From assembly GCA_941918925.1 (NCBI GenBank), contig OW799233.1, positions 80,293,797 to 80,357,796 on the forward strand: a stretch of 64,000 nucleotides of DNA, written 5' to 3'. The notes under the pieces were generated by a model. It searched no databases, had not been told where the DNA came from, and was given only the letters and a program-made list of their open reading frames with translations. Origin of the DNA: Phyto melanocephala (Eukaryota > Arthropoda > Insecta > Diptera > Rhinophoridae). Shown here one piece after another: positions 33,215-44,803 of the stretch (positions are counted from its first letter, which is position 1; every line of letters begins with the position of its first letter). A program made the position numbers and the translations under genes.

Positions 33215-33431
33215 TAGTGACATTCAATAAACGAGTCTGGGAGTTGGAAAAGTTGACTTTGTTTAGCAAAACAGAGACGTAATTGTTTTTTGCACATATC
33301 ACAGGCGCTTATAGGTCAAAAATGCTATGTTACGCAATAGAAAAAATCTGGAAAGTTTTCCTGATAAATTAAGCCCACATCCGTGGGATTTGTAGGGTTT
33401 TCAGAAATTTTATTTCAACGCTTATACAGAC

Positions 33432-33532
33432 TGACATAACTAAATCGACTTCCCTATCTACAAGGATTCAAAATATACTTTATGGGGTCGCAAATAAATA
33501 CCATAGAAATTGCAAACGGAAGCTCCCGTTTA
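33432..33532 (+). mobile_element. mini-me/DINE-like fragment
   Basis: Reading on the given strand: taaatcgacttccctat..aaaatatactttatggggtcg..gaaattgcaaacgga, as in the core of the mini-me copies at 51-56 kb. Both ends are missing. Confidence 0.55.
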
Positions 33533-34102
33533 TACACTGACCGTCACAGCACATTGGACCATTAACGGGAGATGTCCGCCTACGGGATAGTTGATTTAAA
33601 AACGTCAGAACTTATTTGTTATTGTAACATACATAACTTAAAGATTCAAATAAACACACAACTTTTCGGAATACAAAAAATAACATTTAATAAGTCTGCT
33701 CTCACATTTTTGTGTATTTCTTCCAAGCCTGTCTTCAAATTCTTGTTTCAGACAATTGAAAAATAAAGTCAACTTTCAACCTTTTGCAGAGAGAGCCAAT
33801 TATTTTATTAATTAATGTTATGTCCAGTCAAATTAGAACTTTTCTTTACAGTTTTTTGAGTTTGAAAATCTCATATATTTAATTTGCAATCAGCTGATCA
33901 GTTTAGACCTCCCTATTTTTTAATTATTGTATGTATGCCGGAGGCATTTAAAGCAAAACAATGTCCGCGTCCGGCCATATCCGGAGTGTCCATCTAGCTG
34001 AGAGAAATTAATTCTAAAAAATATTTGCAATATAAAGGGATCCGTTAAATAGAGGTGACCGCCTACGGTAGGTGAGGTGAGGTTAGTAGAGTTTTCATTG
34101 TA
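33533..34102. other. Unassigned sequence with a repeated phrase
   Basis: The phrase gtccgcctacgg near 33570 recurs as gaccgcctacgg near 34056, each after a gggat/cgtta context, so a diverged duplication of about 40 bases is possible. No gene is visible. Confidence 0.35.
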
Positions 34103-34136
34103 TACCCTTTTACACTCCCATGTGAAGGGTATAGAA
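34103..34136 (-). mobile_element. mini-me/DINE-like terminal stem-loop
   Basis: tatacccttttacac pairs with gtgaagggtata. This is the isolated GTCY-side terminus of the small family. Confidence 0.55.
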
Positions 34137-35024
34137 AAAAAACACAAATAAAAGTTGTGCTGCTAGTGCTGTTTATTTTTGTTGCTGTTAGTAGATCGGT
34201 GGCATACAAATTATTTTTTGCTCTATGTAAGTAACATGCAGCTGTTTAAAAGCAAAATGTTTTGTGTTGCAATACTTATTGCAACTTCTGGAAACATGTA
34301 CACTCCATAATAAACTTGCTTGAAAGTAAACAGGCACACAATACACACTAACGAAATCTGTTGCATTCAACATTAGCGATGGCGGCAGCCAAAACTATTG
34401 ATTATTGCTTTTTCTATTTGTTTTTTGTATATTTGCACCATCGCAACGTAACGAGCAAGCCTTTTTTAAAAAGTTAATATTTGTTGTAACCCATTTCTGT
34501 TGTTGTGGCTTATTTTCTTCTCTTTTTCATTTTTTAATCACCATTGATTTCCTATTTAATTATATATACACACACGTTTTGATCATACGCATGATCAAAA
34601 AGGAAAAAAAACAGATCAATAGATCGTATATCTTAGTTACTGTGTGTTCGTGTAAATATGTTTGTTTATTGTTTTTATGGTTATAAATTATATTCCTTGT
34701 CGACGATTACAAATGTTTGCAACCATATTTGGTGAAAAACTATTTATTTTATTTTCCACCAAAATGCATTACATTCGCTGGTTTAATGTGCTCATAAGTC
34801 AGTGAGTGAATTAGTAAATGCACGAACGATTCACAAAAACAAATGTGTTCGCATTGCAAGACTTTTGTTTTATAACTCGTATTGTTTGACCCATATTCAC
34901 TCGTTTTTTTTTATCGTGGCTTATGTATTAGGTATTTCCATGGATTTTTTTACAGTCTTTATTGATGTGAGGAGTTTAATATAAACTTAAAAAGCACAAC
35001 CAATAGTTACCCAGCAAGAATGAT
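34137..35024. other. Unassigned AT-rich sequence
   Basis: Short frames only, and no domain or bounded repeat recognised. Confidence 0.4.
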
Positions 35025-36868
35025 AATAAGTAAGAGCACTTTATTCGGCTGTGCCGAATCTTTTATACCCACCACCAATTTTGTGTACATTTAAAGCACA
35101 ATATTTATTATTTTGTTAATCGCTATGGAATAATCTCTTTAAAATAAAACATGTATCACTTTCTTTGTAGAGGGTACTTAAATTTTAAGGGCCTTTGTTG
35201 AAGGTGAACTACACCTAGTCTTTAAATTTGTTTTCTGCATTTCATTTGACATTTCTCAATCTCAAACTTACTCAATTTGATCCGTGGAAAGATACGCAAA
35301 TGAGCAACGCTTTAAAGTTATTCAGGTTTTTTATAAAAATGGGCGTTCAAATCAAAATGCATTTTGTGCACTTCGTAATTCTTTTGATCAACATAATCGT
35401 TCAAATTCGTCCACAATCGGGAGAATTGTAAAAAATATTTAAATGTCTGCAAAACAGGCCTGTATAAAATGTTAGAAAATCTGTGAATGCCTTCTTATTT
35501 CGTTGAATGGGAACCATTGCTGTTTTGTTCGATAGTGTGGCAAAAGAGCAGTCAACCTCGACTCATCATCATGCCCAACAATTGAGCATCAATATTGTCA
35601 TTGACAATTTTGACCATCAGATAGAGGAGTAGCGCTATTTTGTTAAATACATAATTAAACCATACAAATATTATCATTATAAATAAAAAGAAATGATAAT
35701 AATTTCTTAAATAATTTGAGTTTTATTTAAAATCAACATCGGCCCTTAAAACCACCCATTATAACTTCGATATGATAGTAAAATGTTTTCGTAAATTTAG
35801 TCTTTAAGTGAAAGTGGGCGTTAAAATAGTGGGCGTGTCAATAAAGTTTCTGCTAATAAATACAACTTAGATATTTCAATATAGTCCTTTATTTTCCCAA
35901 ACACTTTGTCAATAGAGAAATTACATGAATATAAGATAAACCGTTATATGGGAGGTAGGCGTTAAAGTGGGCGTGTCACCTTAACTTTTTGGCACAACAA
36001 TAAAATTGACTAGAAAGATATACGTAGCAAATTTTATCATCATACCTCTAATTTTGTCGGTTTTATGAGCTTTTAAATTTCAATAACGGTAGATAACGTG
36101 AAAAGTGGGCTACATAGTACGCGTGTCAAAGTTGTTTTTGCTAATGAGTACAACTTAGGTGTTTCAATATAGTCCTTTATGTTTCCAAAATCTTTATTAA
36201 TAGAGAGATTATATGAATTTTAGGTAAATCGTTAAATGGGAGGTGAGCGTAAAAGTGGGCGTGGCACATTGATTTTCCGTTACAGAAAAGCCTCTCACCA
36301 AAAAGCAAAGTGCGCAAAATTTCAGAATCGTACATCTAATTTTGTGCGTTTTATTAGGTTTTAAATTTAAAATATACTGAAAAATACACTGCGCGGTATA
36401 AATTTTCGTACATTTTTATCTATAACTCCTTTCCAAATGCATAGATGTTAGCAATTTGGGGTGAGATATTGTTTTGACTCGAGAAATATATATTCGAAGT
36501 TTCATGAGTCTGCGTTAATGCGTTTGGACTCAATTCCATTTTATTCAATGTTTGAAGGATACGGTTTTTTCGACCTACTCTTGCTTTACGAGCTATAACT
36601 TTCTGCCTAATATTTCGATTTAGCCCATTTTCAATAAAAACCTTGTCTATAAGAAAGATTCTGGCAAAATTTGAGCTCTCTAGCTTTTTCGGTGCAACCT
36701 CTTTCGTGCTTTCAACAGACGGACGGACATGGCTAGATCGTCATCAAATCAAACCCTGATTTAGAATATATATACTTTATGGGGTCTAAAATGGATATTT
36801 CGATGTGTTACAAACGGAATGACAAAATGAATATACCCCCACCATTTTTTTGGTAGCGGGTATAAAAA
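35025..36868 (-). mobile_element. Helentron/DINE-like element, large family, copy 3
   Basis: It starts aataagtaagagcact with the stem-loop attcggc-tgt-gccgaat, and ends accatttttttggtagcgggtataaaaa. The GTCY block is short (cagacggacggaca). It carries the mariner-like insert 35170-35761. Confidence 0.75.
35170..35761. mobile_element. Mariner-like non-autonomous insert, filled site 3
   Basis: TA flanks it (35168-35169 and 35762-35763). It has the same TIRs as filled sites 1 and 2, at the same position in the host element. The interior includes the segment gggcgttcaaatcaaaatgc..cacttcgtaattcttttgatc, which also turns up inside the hAT at 47.2-47.8 kb. Confidence 0.75.
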
Positions 36869-37045
36869 CAAGATTACGCATTCCGCATGTTTGTTGTAAA
36901 TCCGTTCTCTCATGCGTGACGTCGCACCAGCAAAATTGTTGATATTAAAAGTAAAAATAGTAAAAAAAAATTAACAAAGTGCTAAAATAAATAATAAATA
37001 ACAATAATAATGAAAATAAAAAAATTTAAATTACAAATAAATTAA

Positions 37046-37886
37046 TCTATATATATAAAAGTGAAACTCTGTGTGTGTGTGTGTGTGTGTTAGCTATAGA
37101 CTCCGAAACTGTAAAACCGATCGGACTCAAACTTTGGCAAGTTGTTGTACACATACCAGGGAGTGTTTATGGGTGGAAAAAAGTGGGCGGGGCCACGCCC
37201 ATAAAAATTAATTATCAGTTTAAGCTACTTGCACTTGACCGATTTTTCTGAAACTTTGCACACATATCGACCTGTCATGACTAAATAATTTTGTTATAAG
37301 AAAAGTGGGCGGGGACACGCCCCTAAAAAAGTTTTAATTTTGAGGTACTTGCACTAGACCGATTTTTCTGAAACTTTGCACACATATTATGTTCTCATGG
37401 CTTTATAATTTCGTGATAGAAAAAGTGGGCGGGGCCATGCCCATAAAAAATTAGTTATCAGTTTTAGCTACTTGCACTGGACCGAATTTTCTGAAACTTT
37501 GCAAACATACTGAGCTGTCATGACTTTACACTTTCGTCATTAGAAAAGTGGGCAGTGCCACGCCCATTAAAAAAAGGTATGATTTTTAGGTACTTGCACT
37601 GGCCCGATTTTTCTGAAACTTTGCACACATATTGAGTTGTCATGACTATACAGTTTCGTATTTAGAAAAGTGGGCAGTGCACGCCCATAAAAAAAGGTAT
37701 CATTTTGAGGTACTTACACTGGACCGATTTTTCTGAAACTTTGCACACTTATTGAGCTGTCATGACTATACAGTTTCGTAATTAGAAAAGTGGGCAGTGC
37801 CACGCTCATAAAGAAAAAGTTATAGTTTTTAGCCTTGCACTTGATATTCATGAAGGGGCGTAGCAACGCGCGCCGGGATTGGCTAG
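37046..37886 (+). mobile_element. Helitron family A, copy 3 (canonical ends)
   Basis: Inserted exactly between A (37045) and T (37887). The 5' end is TCTATATATATAAAAGTG and the 3' end is GGGATTGGCTAG, preceded by the GC-rich tract gtagcaacgcgcgcc. A GT microsatellite follows the 5' end. About six tandem units of 118-121 bp fill the interior. No Rep/helicase is present, so it is non-autonomous. Confidence 0.85.
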
Positions 37887-38059
37887 TAAAAAATAAAAAC
37901 AAATAGAAGTGATTGATCTTGTTTGTAAAATTACTTTTGTTAAGTGCGAGTACATGCGCAGAACGAAAGCATTTTCTACAGTCGCAAGGCGTAATCTTGT
38001 TTTTATCAAATCCCAATATAGACAGAAAAAAATCGCAGCGCTTTATGTGTAAATTGATA

Positions 38060-38311
38060 TGTAAAATGATATTAAATTTTTTTCAGTATGTTGTGAGAGG
38101 GAGAGATAGTTGAGCACACTCACTTACCACTCCCTAACAAATAGCAGTATTTAAGCTGGTACAAAACTACATACAAATGAATCGGTTGGGATACTGCGAC
38201 AACCGAATGTTAAAGTCGATAGTCGATAGATATGTACATAGATAGTTTGAAGTTAAAAGCAGCTAATATATTTCTAACAACACGCTTGTTACTTTAACTA
38301 CGGGGTATCTG
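38060..38311. mobile_element. Repeat family C, copy 3 (right half)
   Basis: tgttgtgagaggg..gagatagttgagcacactcactta, then tcgatagtcgatag..gtttgaagttaaaagcagc, ending ttactttaactacggggta. It matches the copies at 10.3 and 28.0 kb. The left half and tRNA-like core are not clearly kept. Confidence 0.6.
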
Positions 38312-38896
38312 CGTAGACTTTATAATTGAGTCCAAGGTATTCTACGTGTTAAAACAGCAGCACATACGACGGCTTACATTTTTAAGCAATGGTTTTTGTT
38401 TGGACATAAGAATATAGCTTCCTTACCACGGATTAAAATTGTTTCGTTTTTACTACTAAAATATTCGAAAAAATCGAAAAGCTTAAACCTACTATGTCCT
38501 TAAACAGTATAGTTTTTATAACTTGTTTTCTGACCTATTAATTTTATACGCAGAAAATATGTTTGAGTCGACGACTGAGAATATCCATATTAGCTTTAAT
38601 AAATTTTAATTCGGCCCTTTATTACAAACTTAGTGGAGTTACTCTGCTGGCGTTGATGGACAACACAATAACATGCGTTTTTGTATATTTGTATTACATG
38701 CCTATAACCCATATGCCTGGAAATTTTTAAATTGTTTTTTTTTTTTGCTCTCAGTAAAAGTGGATCTTTCTATTGTATGTATTGGCTTGTAATAATGGCC
38801 CTTAGTCTAATAAAACTCATAATGCATTAAGTATATATTTACCAGAATAAATGGTAACCCCTATGTTAATTGTAAGTTGTAAATCTAGGTAAAGAT
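38312..38896. other. Unassigned AT-rich sequence
   Basis: No gene is visible. The phrase cttgtaataatggccc near 38788 matches the end of a 105-bp repeat at 45654 and 54852. Confidence 0.4.
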
Positions 38897-38904
38897 GTCC
38901 TAAC

Positions 38905-39083
38905 CAGGGTACACTTATACAGGTGGCGGTCCCAGCCCAGCTGATTATATTTTTGTGAGCCAATGTTTGTCAAACTCTATATAAAAAAAGAGATTCCGGT
39001 GCCAAGAATTGTCAAACTCCATAAAAAAAAGAGAGACAAAAATTGCTCTCCTTTACGCTATCACCTTATGTAATTACACCATG
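38905..39083. mobile_element. hAT-type MITE, copy 2
   Basis: Ends CAGGGTACACTTATACAGGTG and, inverted, CATGGTGTAATTACATAAGG. Exact 8-bp duplication GTCCTAAC (38897-38904 and 39084-39091). The interior is closely similar to the copy at 21264-21446 but slightly shorter. Confidence 0.8.
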
Positions 39084-39091
39084 GTCCTAAC

Positions 39092-39689
39092 CTTTAATTT
39101 TTTTTACCTGTTCAGTAAAAAAAAATTTAGTTTTCGTAAAAGAGAGAGAGAGAATTTGATACACAAGCGTGTATACATTAAAAAAATATTGCATGTATTT
39201 CTATATCACAAATATTTCACATTTTCGAGAAACACCCATCTGAAATTAGCGAAGACTAAATATCTATCTAATGCTGGTTTAAAAAAAATCAGCATAAATA
39301 GCATGCATTCCTGATATGGGTTTTTTATGGATTTATATAATAATTTAATTCATGCCTTTTTAAACTTAATTTTCTTGCCTTTTGCACTTAAAATATGTAA
39401 AACCTTCTTAACTTATATATATAACTTGTATATATAACGTCTTATTAAGGAACGAATTTGATTTAAATATTAAACCAAAATTATATCTTTTTTATATTCT
39501 GGTATTCTGAAACCCCGTTATGATGAAAAATATAAACTAGATTTTATATTTTACAACAAAATATAAAAAAAACTTAAAATCACAAAGAATTTGTAAATGT
39601 TCAGTTAGCTATTGTGGCTTATAAGTACAATAACAAATACATACATACACTAACGTACATATATATATGTATATATAATTCCTTTAGCT
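39092..39689. other. Unassigned AT-rich sequence
   Basis: No gene is visible. Alternating TATATA runs near 39655-39680 may be the tail region of the adjacent non-LTR element. Confidence 0.4.
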
Positions 39690-42120
39690 TTATGTGGAGC
39701 GTAGGGCCATTACGAAAGTACGGTAATCATTCCTGTTTTTAGATAGTTGTTTTAGTTCGTTCCATGATGTATTCATTTGGCGGATTTCGTTATTTGTGTT
39801 TCGTCGCCATGTTGTTTTTGGTCTTCCTTGGATTCTGGTTCCTTGAGGGTTCCACCACAGGGCATATCTGCATGTTTCCTTGACATCCTTTCTTAATGAA
39901 TGACCAATCCAACTCCACTTTCTCCTTTTAATTTCTATATCGATTGGGATTTCGTTTGTAGATTCGTAAAGTTGTTGGTTAGAGATCACTCTGGGCCACC
40001 ATATTCAGGGAATATTTCTTAGACAGCGGTTAGAAAATGTTTGTAGCTTCTTAATAAGGTTTGCTGTCAGTGTCCAGGATTCGCAACCGTACAGGAGTAC
40101 AGATTTTACATTTGAGTTATGTATTCTGAGCTTGGTATTAGTTGAGATTTGTCCTGATGCCCATATATTAAGTAGTTGGGAGAAGCTGTTCCTACCTTGG
40201 TTTATCCTGGAAGTGATGTGTTCGGCGGTACCACCAGAAGGAGTTAATATGCTTCCCAGGTAGCAAAATTTTTCAGTTTGACAGATTGGTTCATCGTTTA
40301 TTTTGAACGTTGGAGGATTTTGGGACGTTGACATGAATTCTGTCTTCCTCACGTTGATGCGTAAGCCGCAATTTTCAGCTTGTTGACTAAGACGATGAAG
40401 CATAATCTCTTTATCCGATCTTTTTGTTGATAGGAGCGCAATATCGTCGGCGTAGGATAATTCTTCGAGGGTACCAAACATATCCCAGTAGATACCTCTA
40501 TTATCTGAAAGAGCTTTGTTAAGAATGTCATCTAATACTACTAGAAACAGGAGCGGGGACATTAAGCAGCCTCTACCTCTGTAGTTCTTGCACAGCGAGA
40601 GGTCACCTTTTTTTGAAACTTTGATGAGTATTCCCTGCAGCCACTCATCAGGTAACTTCTCCTCTTGCCAAATAGCACTAAACAGTGGATATAGCGCTAC
40701 AGCTGTTGTGTTTGGGTCGGCTTTTAGGACTTCAGCTGAGATATTATCGATCCCTGTAGATTTGCCATTTTTTAAATGTGTTATAGCTTTGAAAATTTCT
40801 TCAATGGTTGGTGGATTTGCGCAGAAAGAGCTATCTTGCGTGGCAGTTATATATTCACTCTCTGTCGTTGGTCTGCTTCATTTGTTACCATTTTTCCGGA
40901 GCTATCTTTGATTGGTCGAGAGGTATTTGTATATTTTTCAGATAACTTTTTGGTAATTTTGAAAAGAGAGCGGGGATTTTTACTGCGAGCGGCAACTTCA
41001 GCTTGTGCTGCGAGATCATCCACCCATTTTCTTTTGTCATTTCGACATGAGTGTTGGACTTGCTTTTGTAAGGATCTATACAGTTGGTCTGACCGATTTT
41101 TGTTTGAGCGTGTTTTTGCTTGGTCTTTGTTTATTTTTGCCTTCCTCCTCATCTCTATTAGCTCTAATGAGTACTCGCTTATCCAGTCTGATTTACGATG
41201 ACGCTGCGCTTTAGGTACTGTGTTGGAGGTTTCGATGAAATTTGACTTTATTCGTTGCCACATGTCGTTTATTTTGGTTTCGTGGCTTGGGGCGGATGTC
41301 AAATTATTTTTTAAGCACTGGATAAATTCAGCTTTTGTTGCAGGTGATTTAAATCTATCTAAATTGTAGCGTATTCTAGAATGTTGCATCCCTTTTGGTT
41401 TTGCCATTACGCGTATGCGTATCCTCGCTATGGTAATGGTCGGAGCCTATATCTGCGCTACGGAAGGTTCTAACATCCATTAGGCTGTTTCTCCATGTTG
41501 TACTTATACAGAGATGGTCGATTTGATTTTCTGTTATGTTATCTGGGGATCTCCACGTAGTTTTATGACATAATTTATGGGGAAACATCGAGCTTCCAAT
41601 AACAAGCTTTTGGGAGTTGCAAAAGTCGATTAGTCTATCTCCGTTTTCATTTAGTTGGCCAGTTCCATGTTTTCCCATTATATGCTCTATGCTTGAGTTT
41701 GAAGTACCAATTTTAGCATTTAGGTCGCCCATTAGTATTATAATGCCACCTTTTTTGATCTTTGAGAATGCTGACTGAAGAAGACTGTATAACTAGGATT
41801 TCTTCTCAGATTCGCTGACTTCGGTTGGTGCATAGACAATCGTTGTTTTTCGGACTCGAGAGTTAAACCGCGTTGTAATTATTCTCGGCGAGATTGGGTT
41901 CCATTCCATTAGCGCACTTGTTGCGGCGCGACTCAATAGTAGGCCTACACCTTCCATTCGTTGGTTTTCATTGCCAGAGTATATTAGCTTTTCTCTAGTG
42001 TTCGTTGTAACCTCGCCATTTTTCAGCCACCTACATTCGCTAATTCCAAGTATGTCGAGGTTGAACCGTTGGAACTCTCGCGTCAGTTGTTTAAGTCTGC
42101 CAGGTTCGTTGAATGTCTAA
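39690..42120 (-). pseudogene. Non-LTR ORF2: endonuclease and reverse transcriptase with internal deletion
   Basis: The endonuclease runs from about 42115 (LDILGISECRW, GLLLSRAA, VYAPTEVSESEKKS) through a TAG near 41793 to MGDLNAKIG (41732), NQIDHLCIS and GSDHYHSED. The linker with WISEYSLELIEMRRKAK follows a frame change near 41400. A frameshift near 40855 leads to the RT start (LKNGKSTGIDNISAEVL, KKGDLSLCKNYRG). Then the sequence jumps directly to GCLMSPLLFLVVLDD, so the central RT motifs, including the first catalytic Asp block, are deleted in frame. YADD is kept at 40443-40454, then FCYLGS and SVLLYGCESWTLTA. A TGA at 40005-40007 precedes the C-terminal part, which ends at 39690. Confidence 0.85.
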
Positions 42121-42460
42121 ACGTTCTAGTATCAAATTCGTGTTTCCTTCTTCATGCCTAAGATCGTCGTCGGGGTTGGGGGTTTGAATTTTCTTGTAAC
42201 TTTCATTGTGGTTTCATTAATCATTGACTTTCGGTCGAGATGAGGGATTGGCTCAGGTCGCCTAGTATGGTGGCAGGGCTGCTGCCTTTGTTTCGTATCC
42301 ATTTCAGTCATCAGGGTTTCCATACGAGCCTCAAGACTGTTGGGTGTTTCTAGATATTTCCCTCTAGAAACGGTGGTGTGGTTATACCGCCATTGGTCGG
42401 TCGCCATTTCCTCGCTTGCGATATAACAGGGTCCACCACTTATCGGTGAGGATGACATTT
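39690..42460 (-). mobile_element. Non-LTR retrotransposon 2, internally deleted
   Basis: It reads on the minus strand from an N-terminal hydrophilic region (42458-42132), through endonuclease, linker and reverse transcriptase, to the C-terminal GRPKTTWRR region. It is more GC-rich than its surroundings. The endonuclease block GDLNAKIG..NENGDRL and the C-terminal WSWIGHSLRKD..GRPKTTWRR layout are those of I/Nimb-like or RTE-like insect elements; I cannot fix the clade. The 5' end is uncertain. Confidence 0.8.
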
Positions 42461-44570
42461 ATGTAGGAGAAGCTATATGCTATCTCATGTGTATTCATGT
42501 GTACGCTACACTACATCTAAAACCCCGTACGTACATAACTGGAAGTTTTTGACAAAACAACCAAAGTCGAAATAAGAAATTTTCTGAAATAAAAATGGAG
42601 CCACCCAGACACTTTTTGTACGATAATCATAATCTTTCTACGTATAATACTTGAAGGGATATCACATTGAAAAGGGCACAACGAATTTAATTTCTGTAAC
42701 AGTTTCCTGAAAAGTACGAATTAAAATTTATGTCATAAGTTTGCAGTCTACAAAGTTTCGACTCAAATTATAAAGTAAAACTACCACATATAAAAATCTA
42801 TTTAGATTCCTTTTTTTAATTTTTATTTGCCTCCCTTGCTCTCCTGAAAAAAATCAAAAAATTCGAAGTAAATAAGTTATTATTTGCGTATTTATATGTT
42901 GATGTATGTATGGACTTATGGACATACTTGTATACAAAAATGTAAAACAGCTCGACCATTTTATTTTAGGAAATTTACTTTTTGGCAAATATTCAAAACG
43001 GTTTCAATTTTTTTTTTTTTTTTAATTTTTCATTTGTGTATACTATATATGAGAGTGTTAGTAAATTGTTTGTTATTTCTTTTCCTAAATAAATAATAAA
43101 GTGCAGTGGCAAATTTACTAGTTTTAACGGTAAAAAAATTTCAATAAACTTATTTCTTTTATATAGTGTTTACACGTTAATAGTTTTGAATAAATAAACA
43201 TTTAACATGACATTTTTTAGTCGGTTAGACGGACACACAGACCAACAGATAAATATTTATTCAGTTTCAAACTAAGCGAAACAGGGAAGTCAGCGAGCGA
43301 GTCAGTCAGTCTGACTTTTGGTCGACTGCTGTATCTTTATTTTGTGGTTGGTGCTTCGGTCTCTCACAAAATGCTTGAAACACAAGAGTCATGCGACCAA
43401 GCCTTTTATATTCAGGAAACCTAAAACAAAAACAATTAAAATTGGAAAAAAAAGAAGCTTAAAAATAAAACTACAAATAAATAAACGACATTCGAGTACT
43501 AAACTAAAAATATATTTTAAGCAATCGCCGTGGTATGTATGTATGTATTTGGATCCAACACCAGGAGGAATGAAACTGAGAAAATGCATCGAATGTACTT
43601 ATGCATATACTGCCTACTTCAGCTAGACATTAAACAGACAGTCAATCGTAATGCTAGCAAACAGACGTACATTTTACTTTCGAATTACTTTTAAATGTAT
43701 GTACGAACACATCAGAGCTGTAAATGAATGATCCAAATTTGGTTCTTAATTCACCATAAATTAACAAAATCTGAATTCTTTCATATGACATTAAATTTAA
43801 ATTAATAACTAACATATGAATGAATTAAGCCCGCTCGAATACTTTAATGTCATCTAAATAGAATTGAAATTTTTCGTTAAGAACTTGATGGTGAGAAGTT
43901 GATATTGTTTTATTTTTTTTTTTTTTTTTGTTAGAATAATAAGTGGCATAGTTTCTGACATTAAATATTTTATATGATAAAAGTCAGCACAGCCGAATTT
44001 ATTCAAATTTTCATTAAATTCTTCTTTGCGAAGGAAAGAAAGCATTTGAGAATATTAAACTTATGATGGATTTATTCATTATTTTGGCCAAAATTAATGA
44101 GTTTTAAAAATCACAAATCATTGAATAAAAAACACAGTTTCATTTAAAAATCATTCGTATATAGCTCTGGTACATATACTTACATACACACATACATTCT
44201 TACATATCAGTAAGTGAGTGTTTTGTTTGTGTGTTCCAAAATATTTATTGTGTCAAAGGGGTTAATAAATTTACATATCAATTTTAAAAAAGTTTAATTT
44301 TTTCTTTAATTTTCTTAAAAGTTTTTATTTTTTGTAATTGGTTTTGTCATTTTATTATTATCAACATCATGCGACACAAACACACAAAATACATACAGAC
44401 ATATACACACATACTTTCAAATAAATGTTAAACTATTTTTCAACAATTTTTTTAATGGGAAAATTATTTTCATTTAAACCAACAACAGGAAGAGCATTGA
44501 AAACTAACTAAATACAAACTTTTACAAAAAAAAAAAAAGCAGAAAAATCAAAAAGAATACAAACATATCT
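42461..44570. other. Unassigned AT-rich sequence
   Basis: About 2.1 kb with no gene or bounded repeat recognised. Near 43985 gcacagccgaat is probably a lone relic of a Helentron-like hairpin. A 66-102 residue frame near 43318-43626 has no domain. Confidence 0.4.
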
Positions 44571-44803
44571 ATGGCTTAATGTAAGAAGGGAGTATCTCGA
44601 TTTTTATCGAAATCGCGCTTTTAACGTTTTTTGGTAGTCCAAATACATACAAACATATCAGCCCTAAAAAACTAGTAAGCTATAGTCGAAAATAAGGGAT
44701 TTAAAGCCACCACAAGTGCTCTAACTCATTTTGTTCTTTTCAAATATTCCTTTCCTTGTAAAGTAGTAAAAAATCGAGATACGCCTTTTTTGAATTAAGC
44801 CAT
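44571..44803. mobile_element. MITE with ~39-bp imperfect TIR
   Basis: Ends ATGGCTTAAT..GTATCTCGATTTTT and the inverted copy match over about 39 bp with five or six mismatches. Length 233 bp, non-coding. No clear target duplication, so the superfamily is unknown. Confidence 0.65.

Noticed and set aside
32831..33217. 128-residue frame with repeating PSFLITKLYNHDSS
   Set aside because: It is the translation of Helitron family A tandem units and is not conserved as a frame between copies.
43318..43626. 102-residue frame in an unassigned stretch
   Set aside because: Lys/Ile-rich AT-biased composition, no motif; cannot be separated from random sequence.
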